Below, piece after piece: positions 1-11,526 of a stretch of DNA of 64,000 nt. Every line of letters begins with the position of its first letter. The first letter of the stretch is position 1. Both the position numbers and the translations under genes were made by a program. This DNA is from Polytrichum commune (lineage: Eukaryota; Streptophyta; Polytrichopsida; Polytrichales; Polytrichaceae). The stretch is from positions 33,170,001 through 33,234,000 of the forward strand of contig OX485804.1 of assembly GCA_950295325.1 (NCBI GenBank). Reading direction: 5' to 3'. The notes under the pieces were generated by a model that saw only the letters and a list, made by a program, of their open reading frames with translations, ran no database searches and was not told the DNA's origin.

Positions 1-497
1 TCAACCCTAAAATCTCTCCACGAGGCCCATCAATGGGCCTCGAGAGAACGTATGGGAGTGCTTAAGGTTACTAGATTTATTAAGTTGGAACACTAAATAT
101 TTGTATTGATATGCAGAGGTTTTTACTTGAGAAAGAAAAATTTACAGTACAGAAAGAGGTAAGAAGATTGGAGGCTCATTAAAGTCCATCAACCCTAAAA
201 TCTCTCCACGAGGCCCATCAATGGGCCTCGAGAGAACGTATGGGAGTGCTTAAGGTTACTAGATTTATTAAGTTGGAACACTAAATATTTGTATTGATAT
301 GAAGAGGTGTTTACTTGAGAAAGAAAAATTTACAGTATAGAAAGAGGTAAGAAGATTGGAGGCTCATTAAAGTCCATCAACCCTAAAATCTCTCCACGAG
401 GCCCATCAATGGGCCTTGAGAGAACGTATGGGAGTGCTTAAGGTTACTAGATTTATTAAGTTGGAACACTAAATATTTGTATTGATATGAAGAGGTT
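1..497. repeat. 188-bp tandem repeat, about 2.6 copies
   Basis: Copies start at 1, 189 and 377, so the period is 188 bp. The first two are nearly identical and the third is truncated near 497. Each unit contains the self-complementary core GAGGCCCATCAATGGGCCTC. The array touches the left edge, so its full length is unknown. A satellite or a local tandem duplication are both possible. No coding potential was seen. Confidence 0.95.
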
Positions 498-2395
498 TGG
501 ACTCGTGTAAGTGGCATATACTAAATACACATATATCTTCTATCATTGTTACATATGATTGTCGTTTCACGTCCTCTTTGTTGATTGTTTTGATTATAGT
601 TCTAATCTCCTAGATCAAGGACATAGACATGTAGAAGGCCATTTTGGGTCTTGGAATATCAACTGATAAATTCTAGATATGCTTGGGGTTGTGTTGGGGG
701 AGTTCAACTTCAACATTAATCTCTAAGAACTCTTCACTGCAACTGCAAGGCATTTGTCTTCTCATCTAACCTACACATGGTCAATATTTTGATGTGGAAG
801 CATAACTCTCCACACAAATTGAACAATGTCATGTAAATTTGATACTTGTTAGGAGCTCGCATAAACTATTGCATGGGCCATAAAATGTGAACTGGTGTCT
901 TTAAGGGTTAAGGTAGAAGTGCCCAATTTTGTCATTGACCCCAATTTTAACACTTATATTTTCCCAAAGTGGGCAGTTGCATACTTTAACATAAACAATG
1001 ATTACATTTTTTTTCAAGTCTAATGAATGCAAGCTTATTGGTTGAAGGAGATAAAATTTCAACAATCAACATTGTCCACTCTAGAGGGGGATGTGTGACT
1101 AGAAACATCAAATGAGGTTTGTGATTTTAAACATGATTGTAAATATGATATGATTCATGTGATCTTAATTGTTGTGCTCATAACATAATTGTTGATCCAA
1201 ATAAGATATTCAATAATATTTTGGGATTAGGTTAGAGACGTTACTCCTCAAGTTGTTTGTGATAGGTGTTTTTACCTATATTGGCATTGTGTAGCATGGT
1301 AAAGGTGGACTTGTTGAAGAATGTGAGATATATTGTATGAAAGGATGTGTCATCGCAGATAAATATTGGGAATTGTTAAATCAACCACGCATTGGTTGAA
1401 ACAACCACACTCAATATGTAAGGTGATGACTAGGTTGTGATTTGTCATCCACATTAGCTAAGTTTATTAATTCTAACACAGAGTCGATACCTTGCTCCTC
1501 TTCACGTGTGCAATGTGAAATCAAATTTTGACACCTCACATGATGTCATGTCACTGCGCAACGCGTCTCTATGGTCGTTTTAACAAACTATGTGGTCAAT
1601 TTAACATCTCCCTAAATTTGCATGTAGTTGAGCCTAAAAACGACACCTCAAGGAAAATTTGGTATTTCAAGCAAGTTAAATAGCTTGAAAATATTTCCAA
1701 AAAAATGTATAGATTAGAAAATCTATACAATGTATTCATACGCAGCCTACAAAAGTTTGCAAACTCATTTTACAAAATGAGCTTTTTACCCTCCACTAGG
1801 GTGGGGGGGCGCGGGGGGGGGGGGGACATTGATGTTGGATTGCTAGGTGACAATCACCACAAAATTCAGTTTTATTGTAGGTGAGGGCCTTCTATTAAAT
1901 GAAGATATTGTCCCCCTTTCGTGGACCACTTCTTAGAACCACCTTCTTGAGTAGATAGATTCCGGATTAACCATTGTGATTGGCCACAACTAGTAAGTCT
2001 TCTTAAAGTGTTCTTGCATCCATCTTACACCGCTATTATGAATGACCACAGTGGTGTTCTTCTATACTTGATGCCGCATATGATTGATCACTTTTAGCTA
2101 TGACTTGCTCATATGGCACCATTACGCTCCCCAGTTGACGGCTTAAGGATGAAAAAAATATGTGTCGCCAAAAGGAAGGTGTTACTTTAAGGCACTGCTA
2201 CCTTAAAGACAAATCACAAAGTGATCGAGTGCCTATGAAGGACCCAAATAATTTTATGTCAGTTGAATGGCATGTGCAATTATACATCGTTTCTTGTACA
2301 CTTTAATTAACCAACAATAAGCTAATAAGTTGCCAAACCATCGCTCTCAATCCTCCACAACAAAGGACCCTTAAGTTATTTCAAGGCTATTTCAG
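498..2395. other. Gene-free AT-rich stretch
   Basis: No open frame with recognisable protein character or paired splice signals was seen. A G-rich homopolymer tract lies at about 1801-1826. The region looks like decayed intergenic DNA. Confidence 0.6.
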
Positions 2396-2635
2396 TACAA
2401 CGTTTATGGTATTTAGTGTCACTTACTATTTGGACTTACATTGTGCTAAAGCTTATTTATTTATTTATTATTATAGATCTAGTTTTTTTTTTACCAACAA
2501 AGGTCGAATTGGTTGCCTAGACAATGTTAGAACATTAAAACCGTTCCTCAGTAAAAATTTATGTTAACAATAAAATGTTATAGCAGTGCGTAACTCCAAA
2601 TAGTAAGTGACACTAAATACCATAAATGGAGTTGT
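2396..2635. mobile_element. MITE family A, copy 1
   Basis: The ends are inverted repeats sharing the core TTTAGTGTCACTTACTATTT, read inward from about 2412 on the plus strand and from about 2617 on the minus strand. A TA dinucleotide precedes the left end. The AT-rich middle has no coding capacity. Two more copies lie near 5625 and 13735. The size of about 230 bp, terminal inversion and TA flank fit a Stowaway/mariner-type MITE. Confidence 0.7.
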
Positions 2636-4428
2636 TGGTCTAGAAGCGTTGAGGCTTGAGTGGTTGTTGGTGAATGAACAATTTTCACGATGGTGGTAAG
2701 GTAGACGGGCCTTATTTGGTACGTCATATTACTTGGATTCGCAACGTTGAAACTATTGTGCATTTGAAATGTACTTGAAGAAGCCAATATCAATTTCACA
2801 ATTTTTTGGAGCTACTCTCAAATTGTTGTGAAGTATCAAAGTCCATTGATAATGTGCACAAGAGGGTCGCATAGTCCCCCCCCCCCCAATTTTATATTGA
2901 CTATCGAGCTTGGCATGCTTAATAAATTTGAAGCATGCAATTCAATCTCTTTTGAACACATGTCTTTATGAGGCCTATTCTTATATTTGCACCTAATCAC
3001 ACGCCACTCAAATTTAGGTTAAGATAAGTATTTATATTAGGCATGCTTACCTTATACAATGGGTTTAACTTTCTTTAACATCTAATGAACACTAATTATC
3101 TCATTTAGTGCATGTGGTACTAGTCCCCAGAACATGCAACATTTTGCCAAAATCTCAAAATTAATGAGGGTTGAAATTTTTATTGGGTGATACACTCTAA
3201 GCTCCCTAATATCATGCTTGTGGTAACCAAAGTGCATATGGTATTAAGGAGATGTGTATCGTTAACTTGGATGTGTAAAAATAGAGAATTAGTGTAGCAT
3301 GTGACATCATAGAATAACACAAAGTCAAAATTGCAATCTTGGGGTGTGGATTCTTCATACCATGCCACGTACAAACTAACGTCAGTGTAAGAAGGGGTGT
3401 TTTTTGAGGCATTAGCTTACATGGTATACATAAGGGAGAGGTAATAATTTTCTCAAGTGTGTACTTTTAAAATGGCTATGAAGAATTTTGAAGTAAAGGT
3501 AGGTGCACAAAAAGGGCCTCGAGACTTAGAGAAAATTTTGACAACAAATGTGTTGGTTTCATCTAATTTACACTTTCATTCATTGTAGTCATGTGATAAT
3601 AGTCCTTAATGACTCCCTCGTCCATTCTTGTTAGGGTTCGCATTTAAGTCATAAGACAAGCTAGAGGTTCTTGGAGTGCTCATGGGCTCCCTTGAGTTTT
3701 GCTCTCCAGATTATGGCAAAGTTATTGTGCTCTTGTCTTTTGTTTGTTTGATGCAATTGGTGAGTTAGTTGCTATGGATGGAAAAACCTTCAAAGACTTT
3801 TTGTTCAGAACATGGATCTTACATGTAATAGAGACATATTTAATTCATGATTTATATTTTGTGTATGTAGTGGAGGCATTTATCAAATCTAAATTGAAGA
3901 TTTTAGTATAAATACATGTGTTTGTTTTCTAGCATGTCGTTAGTACATATACGTCTGTTTTTCTCTATAAACTTATGGTATATAGGGTGTTAAATTTCAT
4001 AGTAACCCATGCACATCATCTAGGTTTCCAATTAAGAGTCCACCCCCTGGGATTGCAATAAACAAGAACAACAATGTGATGTGTGCGAGCGTGCAGTTTG
4101 AATTCTTCGATGGATTTTTAATGTCAAAACCCATGATATATGAAAGGGAAATGTGATAACAAGGAGGGAGATTTCAATTGAGATTCCCTAGGGTTTCAAT
4201 ATAGAAGAGAGGGAGTGACATTACAGAGGTTAAGGCATACTACATTCGTGAATACATGCTCATTTATCATAGACTTCACGAAAATCAATGCATGCTCTAA
4301 GATCTTTGTACAATGCATAATTTGCTTCGTTGAGCTCGAAGAGACCTCCCTTCTTCTTCTTCTTCTTCTTCTCAAACAACGCCACTCACTCCCGAGGTAG
4401 CTCCTAACACTCGGAGACTGAGGAAAGC
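2636..4428. other. Gene-free stretch
   Basis: Only short open frames were seen, none recognisable. A C-run lies at about 2877-2887. The frame at 3699-3911 (+) does not begin at ATG, has no clear splice partner and resembles no family I know. Confidence 0.5.
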
Positions 4429-4450
4429 ACACTTGCATGCATGCAAGTGT
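4429..4450. repeat. 22-bp perfect palindrome with CATGCATG core
   Basis: The 22 bases at 4429-4450 read the same on both strands and centre on TGCATGCA. CATGCATG is the RY/Sph element bound by B3-domain seed regulators in seed plants. No gene start is nearby, so a regulatory role is not supported here. It lies just left of the SINE target duplication. Confidence 0.6.
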
Positions 4451-4465
4451 ATGTGAAGCACCCGC

Positions 4466-4836
4466 AGGCACCACGGGCCTTGGCTTGGTGGTTAGGGCTC
4501 ATGGCCCCCAATGAGGAGGTTGTGGGTTCTATTCCCCATGCCGGCGTGGTGCTCACCACCTTAGTCCACCCAACTATGGTGGGGGGTCCTTGGACCTTGT
4601 TGTATGGGTACCTCAAAGCCCTTTGGGGGGATACCATGTCCGGTATCTTCAAGGCACTTGTGGCTAGCTAGGAACTAGTTTGGTGTGTCACTATAGTGTT
4701 CATCCTCGAAAGGGGAGAGTAGTATTGCCCCAATGTCCCCTTGTCCAGTGGGCGTTGGGTCATTGACATTATGAAAGGACACTTTATTCACACCGACCCC
4801 TTGCTAAAACAAGACCGGAGTTTCTATCTATCTATC
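4466..4836 (+). mobile_element. Complete tRNA-derived SINE with 12-bp target duplication
   Basis: The body is bounded by perfect direct repeats TGAAGCACCCGC at 4454-4465 and 4837-4848. A pol III A-box-like TGGCTTGGTGG lies at 4481-4491 and a B-box-like GGTTCTATTCC at 4525-4535, a tRNA-like spacing of about 33 nt. The 3' end is a short TATC tract. These features define a tRNA-headed SINE of 371 bp inserted by target-primed reverse transcription. A truncated sibling lies at 57195. The TATC tail instead of poly-A suggests mobilisation by a LINE that recognises a short simple repeat. Confidence 0.9.
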
Positions 4837-4848
4837 TGAAGCACCCGC

Positions 4849-5622
4849 TCTCAAGAAATTCGGAATATCAGGCCTCATGTGCACCCAGTGTGCAAAGAGA
4901 GATTATCCAAGAAGCCCAAACCCTAATTTCTTCCTCTAAGGTAACCTTCATATGAGGAAGATTTGCAACGAACATTGTGGGTGACGGAACTTGTCAAGAG
5001 TTTGAGGTTTGTGATCAATGGGGATGCCATTATCATTTGAATGTGATGCAATAAAATACATGATGTGAATCTATGAAGCTTGCAAGGGACCTAGGGTGAC
5101 AACTTTTACATTTTGTTTATGACTTTCACAGCATGACAACATATCACTATATATGTTCATCGGAGACTTTGAAAAGTTTCAAAATAAATGGAAATGGTTT
5201 AATATCTGGTCCAATTTCTTATTGTGATGACATGTATTTGTGCCCAATTGGTTAGTGCCGCCCACACAAATTGGTTTATTAAGTCATGTTGAATATATAT
5301 TTGTGTTTTCCTTGTTCTTATTGAAAACCATGTCCTCGAGTAGTCTCAAAATCATGAAAAGGTCTCCAATTACCGAATATAGTGATAGAACTTTCGGCAT
5401 CTATTTTCGCCGGACTTGTGGACAACACAATGGATACCCCAATATAATACGCACATCTTGCTCATGTTTGTAAAAGACCTAAGGTAGATGGTGCTTAAAC
5501 CAACACCTAAGCTATTCCACATACATACTTTAGGCTATGTGGTTGATATATATATATGCCTTATAAAGAAAAACCAACTAGCCACAGTTGAATTTTTTAT
5601 GAATATTCAAAGTCAAAATCAC
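4849..5622. other. Gene-free stretch
   Basis: No recognisable coding, RNA or repeat feature was seen between the SINE and the second MITE A copy. Confidence 0.5.
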
Positions 5623-5624
5623 TA

Positions 5625-5842
5625 CACCGTTTATGGTGTTGAGTGTCACTTACTATTTGGAGTTACACAATGCTATAACTTTTTGTTAAGAATGTAACTT
5701 TCTACAAAGTAAATTTTTTCTTGTTGTATGTTGTCCATATAGCCTAAAATAATATTTGTTGGTAACAAACGAAATCTATAGCGAGAAGTCATAGCCTTGC
5801 ATAATTTCACATAATATGTGACACCAAATACCATAAATGGTG
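5625..5842. mobile_element. MITE family A, copy 2
   Basis: This is the best-preserved copy. It begins CACCGTTTATGGT and ends with the inverse ACCATAAATGGTG, flanked by TA at 5623-5624 and 5843-5844. The arms share the GTGTCAC core of copies 1 and 3. At 218 bp with TA duplications it fits a Tc1/mariner-derived MITE. Confidence 0.75.
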
Positions 5843-5844
5843 TA

Positions 5845-6779
5845 GCTTCCTTAAACCAATCCTTGGGCCCTATGTATGATGACCTTGCATATGATGAGGA
5901 CCCCCACCTTCATTGTGTAGCACCAACACAACATAGTTGGGTACTAGACCCAAGCTAGATCAAAGCCCAATTAGTAACGGTGCGTAAAACCACATGGCCA
6001 ACTCCATGATCCCACCCGGTTCAATTGTAAAACCCGTCACCTTGCATCCCAGGTACTGACCTCCTTTATGCCTAGAACCGACCCCCTTTGTGCTTTGTGG
6101 GCCTACCTCCTTGGCTTTGTGAATGGAATGGCTAGACTGTGTCCCCCCCCCCCCCTCCTTTGAATAGAATGGCTAGAATAGGCAACAACAAGCCACCTTG
6201 AACCAACCCAAGATAGAGTGGAGCCCCATTACCTACCCTACATGGAGGTAGTGGAGGCCTCTAAGATTGAAAGTATTAATGTTGGATTTTGCGAGAAATA
6301 AAGACTAACCATGTTTTGCTATAATTGGCATGTAAGTAGATGTTGATTCAAGTCCAACAACTCCAAAAAAAGGGAATTAGGTCAGACAACCCAAGAGAGA
6401 ATGGTGAACAAGGGGTAGACAACCCATGAAGAAATTGTGAACATGAGTTAGACAACTCTCAATGAATAAATCTACTTGGAATTAGACAATTCCAACTGGC
6501 GGATTGTGATTGAGTCAAACGATAAGAAAATATTGTATGGTGAAATGATCTATGTATATAGATAAGGAAGGTGCAATATAAATTTAGTAAGTATGGAGGT
6601 TTTTGAAAGTATCTTTTAGATACTATGGATAAAGATGGATAAGACTAGGATTGCCTTTGGGTATAAGAGAGAGTTTAAGGGAGGAAATGGGACCATCTCG
6701 TTTCTCTCATATGCTTATGGCAAGGCAATGGATGGTATGGACAAGATTTATGATGGTCAATAAATAAATAAAATAAAAG
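5845..6779. other. Gene-free stretch
   Basis: No gene was recognised. There is a C-run at about 6142-6154. The only repeat noticed is a degenerate triple reiteration of a short segment around 6380-6510 that mentions no known motif. Confidence 0.4.
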
Positions 6780-7292
6780 TAACGTCGGGGTTTCTTTTAC
6801 ATTGACGTGAATGGGAGCCCGTTCCCCTATACTGTGATCATGTTTGACCAAGCGTCACCGTAAGGGTACTTCCTCCCTCTCGGGAGGTGGGCTCCTTTAG
6901 TTTTCACAGAAGCGCTACCCCTAGCCTCTAGGGGGGGATCAACGGGGGGTTGTTTGTTGTCTAACTTTCTTTTGTTTAATATTAGGTTTGTGAGGTATCT
7001 AATGGCAATTTGGTGTAGGTGTTTCATAAGTCTTTTGATTTCGCTTTTAGGTATTTTGAGTTTTTCTAGGTCTTTAATTGGTTGTTCGTGAATAGCCCCT
7101 CTAATGCCGGCTGTGACAGTGATGAGAAGGTTGACTTGCCACCCGGTTGTTATGAGTGTTTGGATGAGTGGGTTGTATTTCGTTGTGTACAGTATTTGGG
7201 AATTTGTTGTGACAATATGTGAATTCAATGATTTGTATGATGTTTGGTGGGGTTGGGGTTAGGGGGGGGGGGGTGGCTTTCGGAGGGGGCAC
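6780..7292 (-). pseudogene. LINE ORF2 C-terminal remnant, 5' truncated and frameshifted
   Basis: On the minus strand, one frame near 7230-7260 reads IEFTYCHNKFPNT. A second frame then continues with KYNPL, GWQ, TAGIRGAIHEQ, KIPKSEIK and LNKRKLDNKQPP and stops at 6827. This order resembles the conserved C-terminal tail of some non-LTR retrotransposon ORF2 proteins; that is a memory-based recognition. The change of frame shows it is dead. Past the stop the minus strand reads into a TTTATT-rich tract near 6760-6780, consistent with a LINE 3' tail. The upstream reverse transcriptase domain is absent. Confidence 0.55.
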
Positions 7293-9339
7293 CTAGTACG
7301 CATAATATGTCTGGTCTGAGTCTGGCTAGGCATGTGCATGGTACGGTGTGGCATGTACATTGGAGTAACCATGGTGGGGTTGTGTTGTCTTGTGGTATGG
7401 AGTTTTGGTTGCATTTTGGCCTGCATTTATTAGGGTATATTATCTTGTATGTTTGCTTGATTGTAGTGTGTGTACGATTTGGTGGATATGATGGTCATGC
7501 ATGGTGCAATACCAAAAAACAAATATTCATAATGAGTTTGGACTGACCTTCCATAGATGTGCATGTTGTGGGTATGTCTAATGCCTTAATGACTCACGTA
7601 AGTATGCCCCAAAATGGAGGGGAGCGCAATTGCATTGAGAATTACACCACTTCTCTTTCAAGTTGGCTATTTCCCGCCTGATAAAATCAAAATTTCAATG
7701 CAAGGTTTGTTGTGCCCCTCCAATTTGTCATGTTGTTTGTTGTGCCAAGTTTATCTATGTCCACTCCCAGTCCCCATACATGTCCAAAGCTTGTATCCAC
7801 ATGGGTGTCCACAACCATCATGTATCTATTGGTGTTTGCCTTGAGTCCCTTGACATTGCTTACTAGTGTGTGGCAAACAAGGTGTTCAAAACCCCAATTG
7901 CAAAGAACTTGACAATTGTTATGCCCGCCACTGAACAATTTCTAGGAGACTACATCTTCACATCCCCATCAATGTCTCTATAAGGTCAAAATAGTACATG
8001 TTTCTACTATTGGTCCTTAAATATTGACAAAATAACACATAAACACATTTGACCTCCCGTGCATCATCAACACAAAGTTATGCAAAGACCATAGGGATGC
8101 CAAAAGAATGGAGGAAGCCAACATCAAGCACCAAGTGATTCGCTCATGATGGTTGTTGTTTAGAGCAATCACAGAGGATGGCATGTACTTTTGGTTGAAT
8201 GGTTGGATTTTTGGCATTATTGGTATAGAGTAAGGCCAAAGTGGGGAAGAGTAAACATGGCACACCCGTGCCAACTTATAGAGGTTTGAAGAAGGAGTTT
8301 TGTTCCAACAACCATGTACCTATAGTTTTTCTTGTTTTGCGTAGATGACATCAACCATTCTATGAAGGATAACAAGAAGAAGTGGGTGCTTGATTGGCCA
8401 AATTTGCCGATTGGGTAGCAGGTGAAGGTTGGAACAAAACTTACATGGGAGGAGGTTTTTGCATTGGAGGATGTTGGATTTCAACTGCAACAACGGGAGG
8501 CTCTATCACCACGTTGTCATTTGGATACAATGCCCAATCCTCCCATTCCTTGTTCCCATATTCGTGTTTTGGCAAACCCAAATGCTCACCCCAACAAACA
8601 ATTTTCTAAGGTCGTTCATTGTAATATGACAACACCATTGCCAAACACACAAAATTAAATGGGAGAGTGCATTGCACGTGGATGGGCATTATGCGGTGGG
8701 TGGGACAACCACCCCATACCTTGGATATGGATGCATCATAACCATAGTCTCCAAGGAGGAGAAGACTTACCTCATCTCCACTGTAGATAACCCACAATGT
8801 ACTTGCCTTTGACTTTGCTAAACTATGTTCAACGGTTTTGGAAAAGAATGGACAATGGATATTTCTATGAGCATTTGTACTACGTATTCAAGTGTTTTTG
8901 CAAGGTTAACTATGTCACCGACAAATTCATTCATACACCCACATTCAACTATAATAAGGTGATGTGTTTTCTCAAGCTTGTGGGTGTGGCAAAACAAACT
9001 TAGATTGCTGAAAGTGATGGGCATGAACACATAGTTTCTAGATTTAGAAAGATATATGTTAGTCCATAGAAAATGTAGTGCACATTGATGATGCAACTAT
9101 GTGGTTGTTTGTCACAATAAGGTACTTTACATTCCAATTGTATGTTTGTCAATTTAATGAAGTGCTTATCATTGTGGACCACCATGCACCTTCAAATCCA
9201 CGGTAATAGGCTCCAATTTCTTATTTGTGTTGTCTCAAACATATCATGTCCAAAATATATTTCTACACTTTCCAAAATTAGCCTTAAGTTGGCAATTTTG
9301 TTTCACATGTCACTCACATGTCATTGCTCACTGCTCGCA
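7293..9339. other. Gene-free stretch with unrecognised short frames
   Basis: A G-run lies at about 7262-7273. The plus frame at 8422-8658, containing TWEEVFALEDVGFQLQQR, has somewhat protein-like composition. It lacks an ATG start, no splice partner was found, and I recognise no family. It may be a transposon or gene relic. Confidence 0.4.
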
Positions 9340-9845
9340 TGCTACACTAAATAATCCGATTAGTGCAGGTGGAATATTAGCGTGGCCGACACTAATTTTC
9401 TACTCAAGGTGGAATTACTGTGGGTCCAAGACCCTGCGTCTTCCCCTGAGTCTTCATGAAGACTTCCGACCAACACATTTCATGAAATAAAATAGTCACC
9501 TTACATCAAAAGTAGCACTAAAACAAAGAACCACCCACATTAATTTTCTACTAGAAATTTCGCGTGAGTTGAAAATTAATGTGGCCCACATTTATTCTCA
9601 TTATGCAAATTAGCGTGGGCTCCAGAAAATTACACAACATTATTATGCATTGTGCATTCGTTCATATGGGCCATGAGGATATAACCATGGGATGCCCCAA
9701 CCTAATGCAAATTCAGACTTAATTCGAGTTTCCTTGCAGTAGGTTGGGACGTCCCATGATTATATTCTCAAGCCCCACATGAACAAACGCACACTGCTTA
9801 ATAATGTTATGTAATGTGGCCCATAGTCATAAGACTATTAAGTGT
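9340..9845 (-). mobile_element. Repeat family B, copy 1, carrying a nested foldback
   Basis: Sequence around 9400-9520 is the reverse complement of 17940-18060. The shared landmarks are CTCAAGGTGGAATTAC, a GTCTTCATGAAGACTT core and CACCTTACATCAAAAGTAGC. The left end matches the right end of the copy at 17795-18115, and the right end (GGCCCATAGTC) matches its left end. The insert at 9630-9815 is missing from the other copy. There is no coding capacity. Confidence 0.7.
9630..9815. mobile_element. Foldback element nested in repeat B
   Basis: The arms pair across about 180 bp: ACAACATTATTATGCA on the left with the inverse of TTAATAATGTTATGT on the right, and CCATGGGATGCCCCAACC with the inverse of GGTTGGGACGTCCCATG. 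The copy of repeat B at 17.8 kb lacks this block, so it inserted later. It is a MITE-like hairpin with no coding capacity. Confidence 0.7.
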
Positions 9846-10377
9846 AGCTCTCCTTGGTTACGGGCCCACTCCCATAAATTACTTAGAGGAAGGAAATTCT
9901 ATGACTCGAAAGGGTGTACCTTATCTTTGATACTAGGGTACATGTCAAACAAACCAAGCAAAATCTCGAACAACGGACTCAACTCCAACAAGACTGCAAA
10001 TAAGTCTCATTAAGTTAATTAGATACCCACCTTGTGATTGAAAATCCCATTCTACATTCTTGAGATTGACCAAATAATAAGATGAAAGTCACATAGCATC
10101 ACTACAGTGCTACATAGAAAGGGGGTCAACAACTGCAACCCAATTTTAAGGTATTAATATCCAATTTTAGATGACTGAATGACACTCTAACTACGTAATA
10201 TGTAGACTTTCTAAATTGGCTCAGGCTTTCCATTTGAAAGGACCCACATACAGACTCCTAAAGGTCCTGGCCACTCACACGTCGACACCTGGCAGACATG
10301 ACGCTCCCTCTCTTCAATGTTTTCGACCTACCAGCCAACCTGGCAACCGGTCACTCAACTCCTAGCCAGGAGAGATA

Positions 10378-10390
10378 CCCCTTATAAGCA
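10378..10390 (+). promoter_or_regulatory. Candidate TATA box for the HR-like lesion-inducing gene
   Basis: CCTTATAAGC is followed 30-60 nt downstream by a pyrimidine-rich patch (about 10420-10500) typical of plant transcription starts. A good splice donor, CTG|GTAAGG, lies at 10550/10551. An acceptor TGGCAG ends at 11446. Together these suggest a leader exon at about 10410-10550 and a 5'-UTR intron of about 0.9 kb before the ATG at 11527. This is inferred from signals only. Confidence 0.4.
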
Positions 10391-11526
10391 GTCAGGCGAC
10401 CGGATGTACAGGTAGCCTTAAACCCCCCCTCCTCCTTCACTTGTTCTTCCCTTTCTTGTGCGAGGAACGTCTACCTCGCTTTCTCTCTTTCTCCGCCATT
10501 TTCCAGTCTCACCGTTCTTCGTCGGCGCAGGGAGTACGCGACTAGTGCTGGTAAGGTTGTCGGTAGCTCTTGTGGTGCAGTTCTTGGGGTTTTTGAACCG
10601 AGTTAGTGACTGCATGGGGTAGTGTAGGTTGTGTGTTATGTATTATGTGGTAGGGGGATTTTGGTTTTGGTTTTGGTTGTATGCAGAGTTTGGTTGCGGC
10701 ATTGGTAAGTGTGAGGGGTTTTAGGGTCACTGGGTTTCTTAGATCTCATCCTCACAGCATATTTAGTCCCATTTCTTGAGTTTGTTGGAGGGTTAAGTCT
10801 AAAAGGATGCAAAAACTTGAGTCGAGTCCACGGTTATGCTACAGCTTGGCCCTGGAAAGAGGGAAAGACTCAAACACGTGAGTCTGCCTCTATGCCGAGG
10901 CTTTGTGCACTATGTATAGAAGAGTAGTTTGCTGAGGTTGAAACACGAAACCGTTCTAAGGAACCTGGACTGACGAGGCTATGAAGTGGCTTCGCTTTTG
11001 TCGGGAACCCTGGAGCTCCGATCTGTAGTGATGGTGGTGGCGGTGGTCTTCGATAGGAATGTGGTAGTGTGGAATTATCACACGTGTCTTTTGATATACT
11101 GCCATACATATCCCCATAGTGTGCTCTTGTGTTTACCATCGAATGACACGGTTAATCTTTGCCACTTTGTGTGGCGCTGCTCCTTCGTTTAGAAAGATAT
11201 GACGCAAAGAGCTTCGCATTCTTGTATAGTAAAAAAATTCTGTACTTAGGGGCTTTACGTGTTTCTTTGATGTGGCAGGAAATTGAAACGTCAGGGTCTG
11301 AAAATGCTTTAGCAGTGCTAATGGTTGGAGGAAGTAGTTGATGCGATGTTTTCGGACTTTCGTGAGCTTGTGTTTGTGGCTGGTCTTTTTTTGTTTAATC
11401 TTCGGTTGGTACCTGACGTGTTTCCTGTGGTGTTTCTTCGTGGCAGAGTTTTGCTGCTTTTTGTAATGAGAGCATTTTAAGCTAGGGGCAATCGTGCTTG
11501 AGACAGAAGAAGGAAGATAGGCAATC

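Noticed and set aside
4466-4540. Functional tRNA gene
   Set aside because: The A and B boxes are there, but no clover-leaf with an acceptor stem could be drawn and the unit has SINE target duplications.
8394-8660. Gene exon reading TWEEVFALEDVGF
   Set aside because: No ATG, splice partner or known domain; kept only as an unrecognised frame.
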